Assembly (NCBI GenBank): GCA_003455565.1
Contig: DMQW01000191.1
Coordinates: 1 to 13,732 of the forward strand
Source: Limisphaerales bacterium
Lineage (GTDB): Bacteria; Verrucomicrobiota; Verrucomicrobiia; Limisphaerales; UBA11358
Direction: 5' to 3'
Length of the DNA stretch: 13,732 nt
Position 1 is the first letter of the stretch. Every line of letters begins with the position of its first letter. Positions 13,119 through 13,732 of the stretch are shown piece after piece. The notes below the pieces were generated by a model. It did not search any database. It was not told where the DNA came from and saw nothing but the letters and a program-made list of their open reading frames with translations. Position numbers and translations under genes: made by a program.

Positions 13119-13514
13119 ATGAAAAAAACCCTCTCGCTCGCCATTGCGGGACTGCCCATCATCCTTTGTTCCTGCGCGACGCCCCAGCCGCCGCAGGCGT
13201 TCCACAACACCGACAACAGCGCACTCGTCATCGAGTCGCTGGATCACCGCACCTGTCAAATCATCCAGCCGACGCCCTCGGACAAGATTGAAAACGTCAA
13301 GGTGATGAGCCAGATCTCGTCCTTGCCGCAACACCAGACCGCCGTGGTGATCCTGGAAAATTACAGCGAGCCGCAGATCGGCGGCGAGTTTCACGACCGG
13401 AGCTTGTCGTGGTTCATGGGCTTGCGGACGCTCGGCTACGGACACATCGTTTTTCTCAAGGGCAAAGGCGTCAGCAATCCCGAAGGTCTGATTGCGCTCG
13501 CCCAATACGACTGA
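13119..13514 (+). CDS. Small predicted lipoprotein, unknown function
   Basis: This 131-residue protein has a signal MKKTLSLAIAGLPIILCSC whose lipobox L16-C17-S18-C19 predicts lipidation at Cys19. The mature part (ATPQPPQAFHNTDNSALVIE onward) resembles no family I know. SALVIESLDHRTCQIIQ and TAVVILENYSEPQIGGEFHD look like alternating strands. The ending (LGYGHIVFLKGKGVSNPEGL) is plausible for a small soluble domain. It stands alone, separated from the TatD gene by 331 bp, with promoter-like sequences upstream and a strong terminator right after it, so it is a single-gene transcript. No Shine-Dalgarno is visible before the ATG. Confidence 0.75.
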   Translation: MKKTLSLAIAGLPIILCSCATPQPPQAFHNTDNSALVIESLDHRTCQIIQPTPSDKIENVKVMSQISSLPQHQTAVVILENYSEPQIGGEFHDRSLSWFMGLRTLGYGHIVFLKGKGVSNPEGLIALAQYD

Positions 13515-13535
13515 TTTTTTCATGGTTTGGGTTGG

Positions 13536-13576
13536 CGGCCCGCCAGTTGCCTCGCAATCGGCGGGCCGTTTTATTT
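13536..13576 (+). terminator. Rho-independent terminator after the lipoprotein gene
   Basis: CGGCCCGCC (13536-13544) pairs perfectly with GGCGGGCCG (13560-13568). The loop contains a further short stem, GTTGC against GCAAT. TTTTATTT follows. It begins 22 nt after the stop codon. Confidence 0.9.
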
Positions 13577-13601
13577 GCGGTTGCCGCGCAACGATTCCTC
13601 C

Positions 13602-13732
13602 GTATATTCCGTCCAACTGACGTTGTATCCCGAAACGAAATGCACACCGGCGCGGGCGATTGACATTTTGGAAACTTACGGCTACGAGCGCGTTTGGATG
13701 AACAGCGCATGCGACTGGGGCGTGAGCGATCC
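13602..13732 (+). pseudogene. 5'-truncated EboB-type TatD-family hydrolase fragment, running off the window
   Basis: The frame starting at 13602 reads VYSVQLTLYPETKCTPARAI, then DILETYGYERVWMNSACDWG and VSD at the window end. This resembles the C-terminal third of the metal-dependent hydrolase (EboB) of Ebo-type clusters, around its TLYP-x-TK-xx-P-x-RAID and NSA-x-DWG-x-SDP motifs; the Asp of DWG would be a metal ligand. The N-terminal two thirds, with the HxH metal site, cannot be upstream because the terminator and lipoprotein gene lie there in other frames. So only a tail remains, presumably a remnant left by a rearrangement with its breakpoint near 13590-13605. The match is from memory of the family. 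Confidence 0.45.

Noticed and set aside
12924..13616. Minus-strand open frame of 230 codons across the small lipoprotein gene
   Set aside because: It runs through the terminator hairpin and the promoter region and has no recognisable domain. The plus-strand lipoprotein has a clear signal peptide and lipobox.

Overview
The window reads as a chromosomal segment of a Verrucomicrobiota bacterium (Pedosphaera/Limisphaerales-like). This assignment is inference, resting on a pseudopilin with the H-X9-DG domain, a TIGR03790-family protein, RAYT-type REP transposase and GTAG-bounded palindromes, weak Shine-Dalgarno use and moderately high GC. No rRNA, tRNA or CRISPR was seen.

Left half (1-7199), all genes on the minus strand. 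A large YVTN beta-propeller/di-haem cytochrome c gene runs off the left edge and carries a frameshift near 601-611. Next comes an accessory patch rich in toxins and repeats: a Phd/RelE-ParE-like toxin-antitoxin operon bracketed by two copies of a 65-78 nt GTAG...CTAC palindrome; a second REP-like inverted pair; a 21-bp minisatellite; an AT-richer orphan Rhs C-terminal tip with a zinc phospholipase C-like toxin domain, translationally coupled to a lipoprotein that may be its immunity protein; a RAYT transposase; and a hicAB module whose toxin has two nonsense codons. The patch ends at recN. The last 51 bp of recN are repeated on the far side of hicAB, and recN itself contains an in-frame copy of the GTAG...CTAC palindrome.

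Right half (7354-13514), all genes on the plus strand: an H-X9-DG pseudopilin with a strong terminator, then a tightly packed probable operon (PhnP-like metallo-beta-lactamase-fold hydrolase, secreted GH5 glycosidase, TIGR03790 protein, TatD hydrolase) joined by two ATGA overlaps and a 6-nt gap. A 331-bp gene-free stretch with a sigma-54-like promoter precedes a small lipoprotein gene with a strong terminator. The right edge holds what looks like a 5'-truncated remnant of an EboB-type TatD-family hydrolase.

The most unusual signal is a family of RAYT-style GTAG-hairpin palindromes that sits between genes, brackets a toxin-antitoxin operon, and in one case has been absorbed as about 22 extra codons into recN, comparable to Rickettsia palindromic elements.
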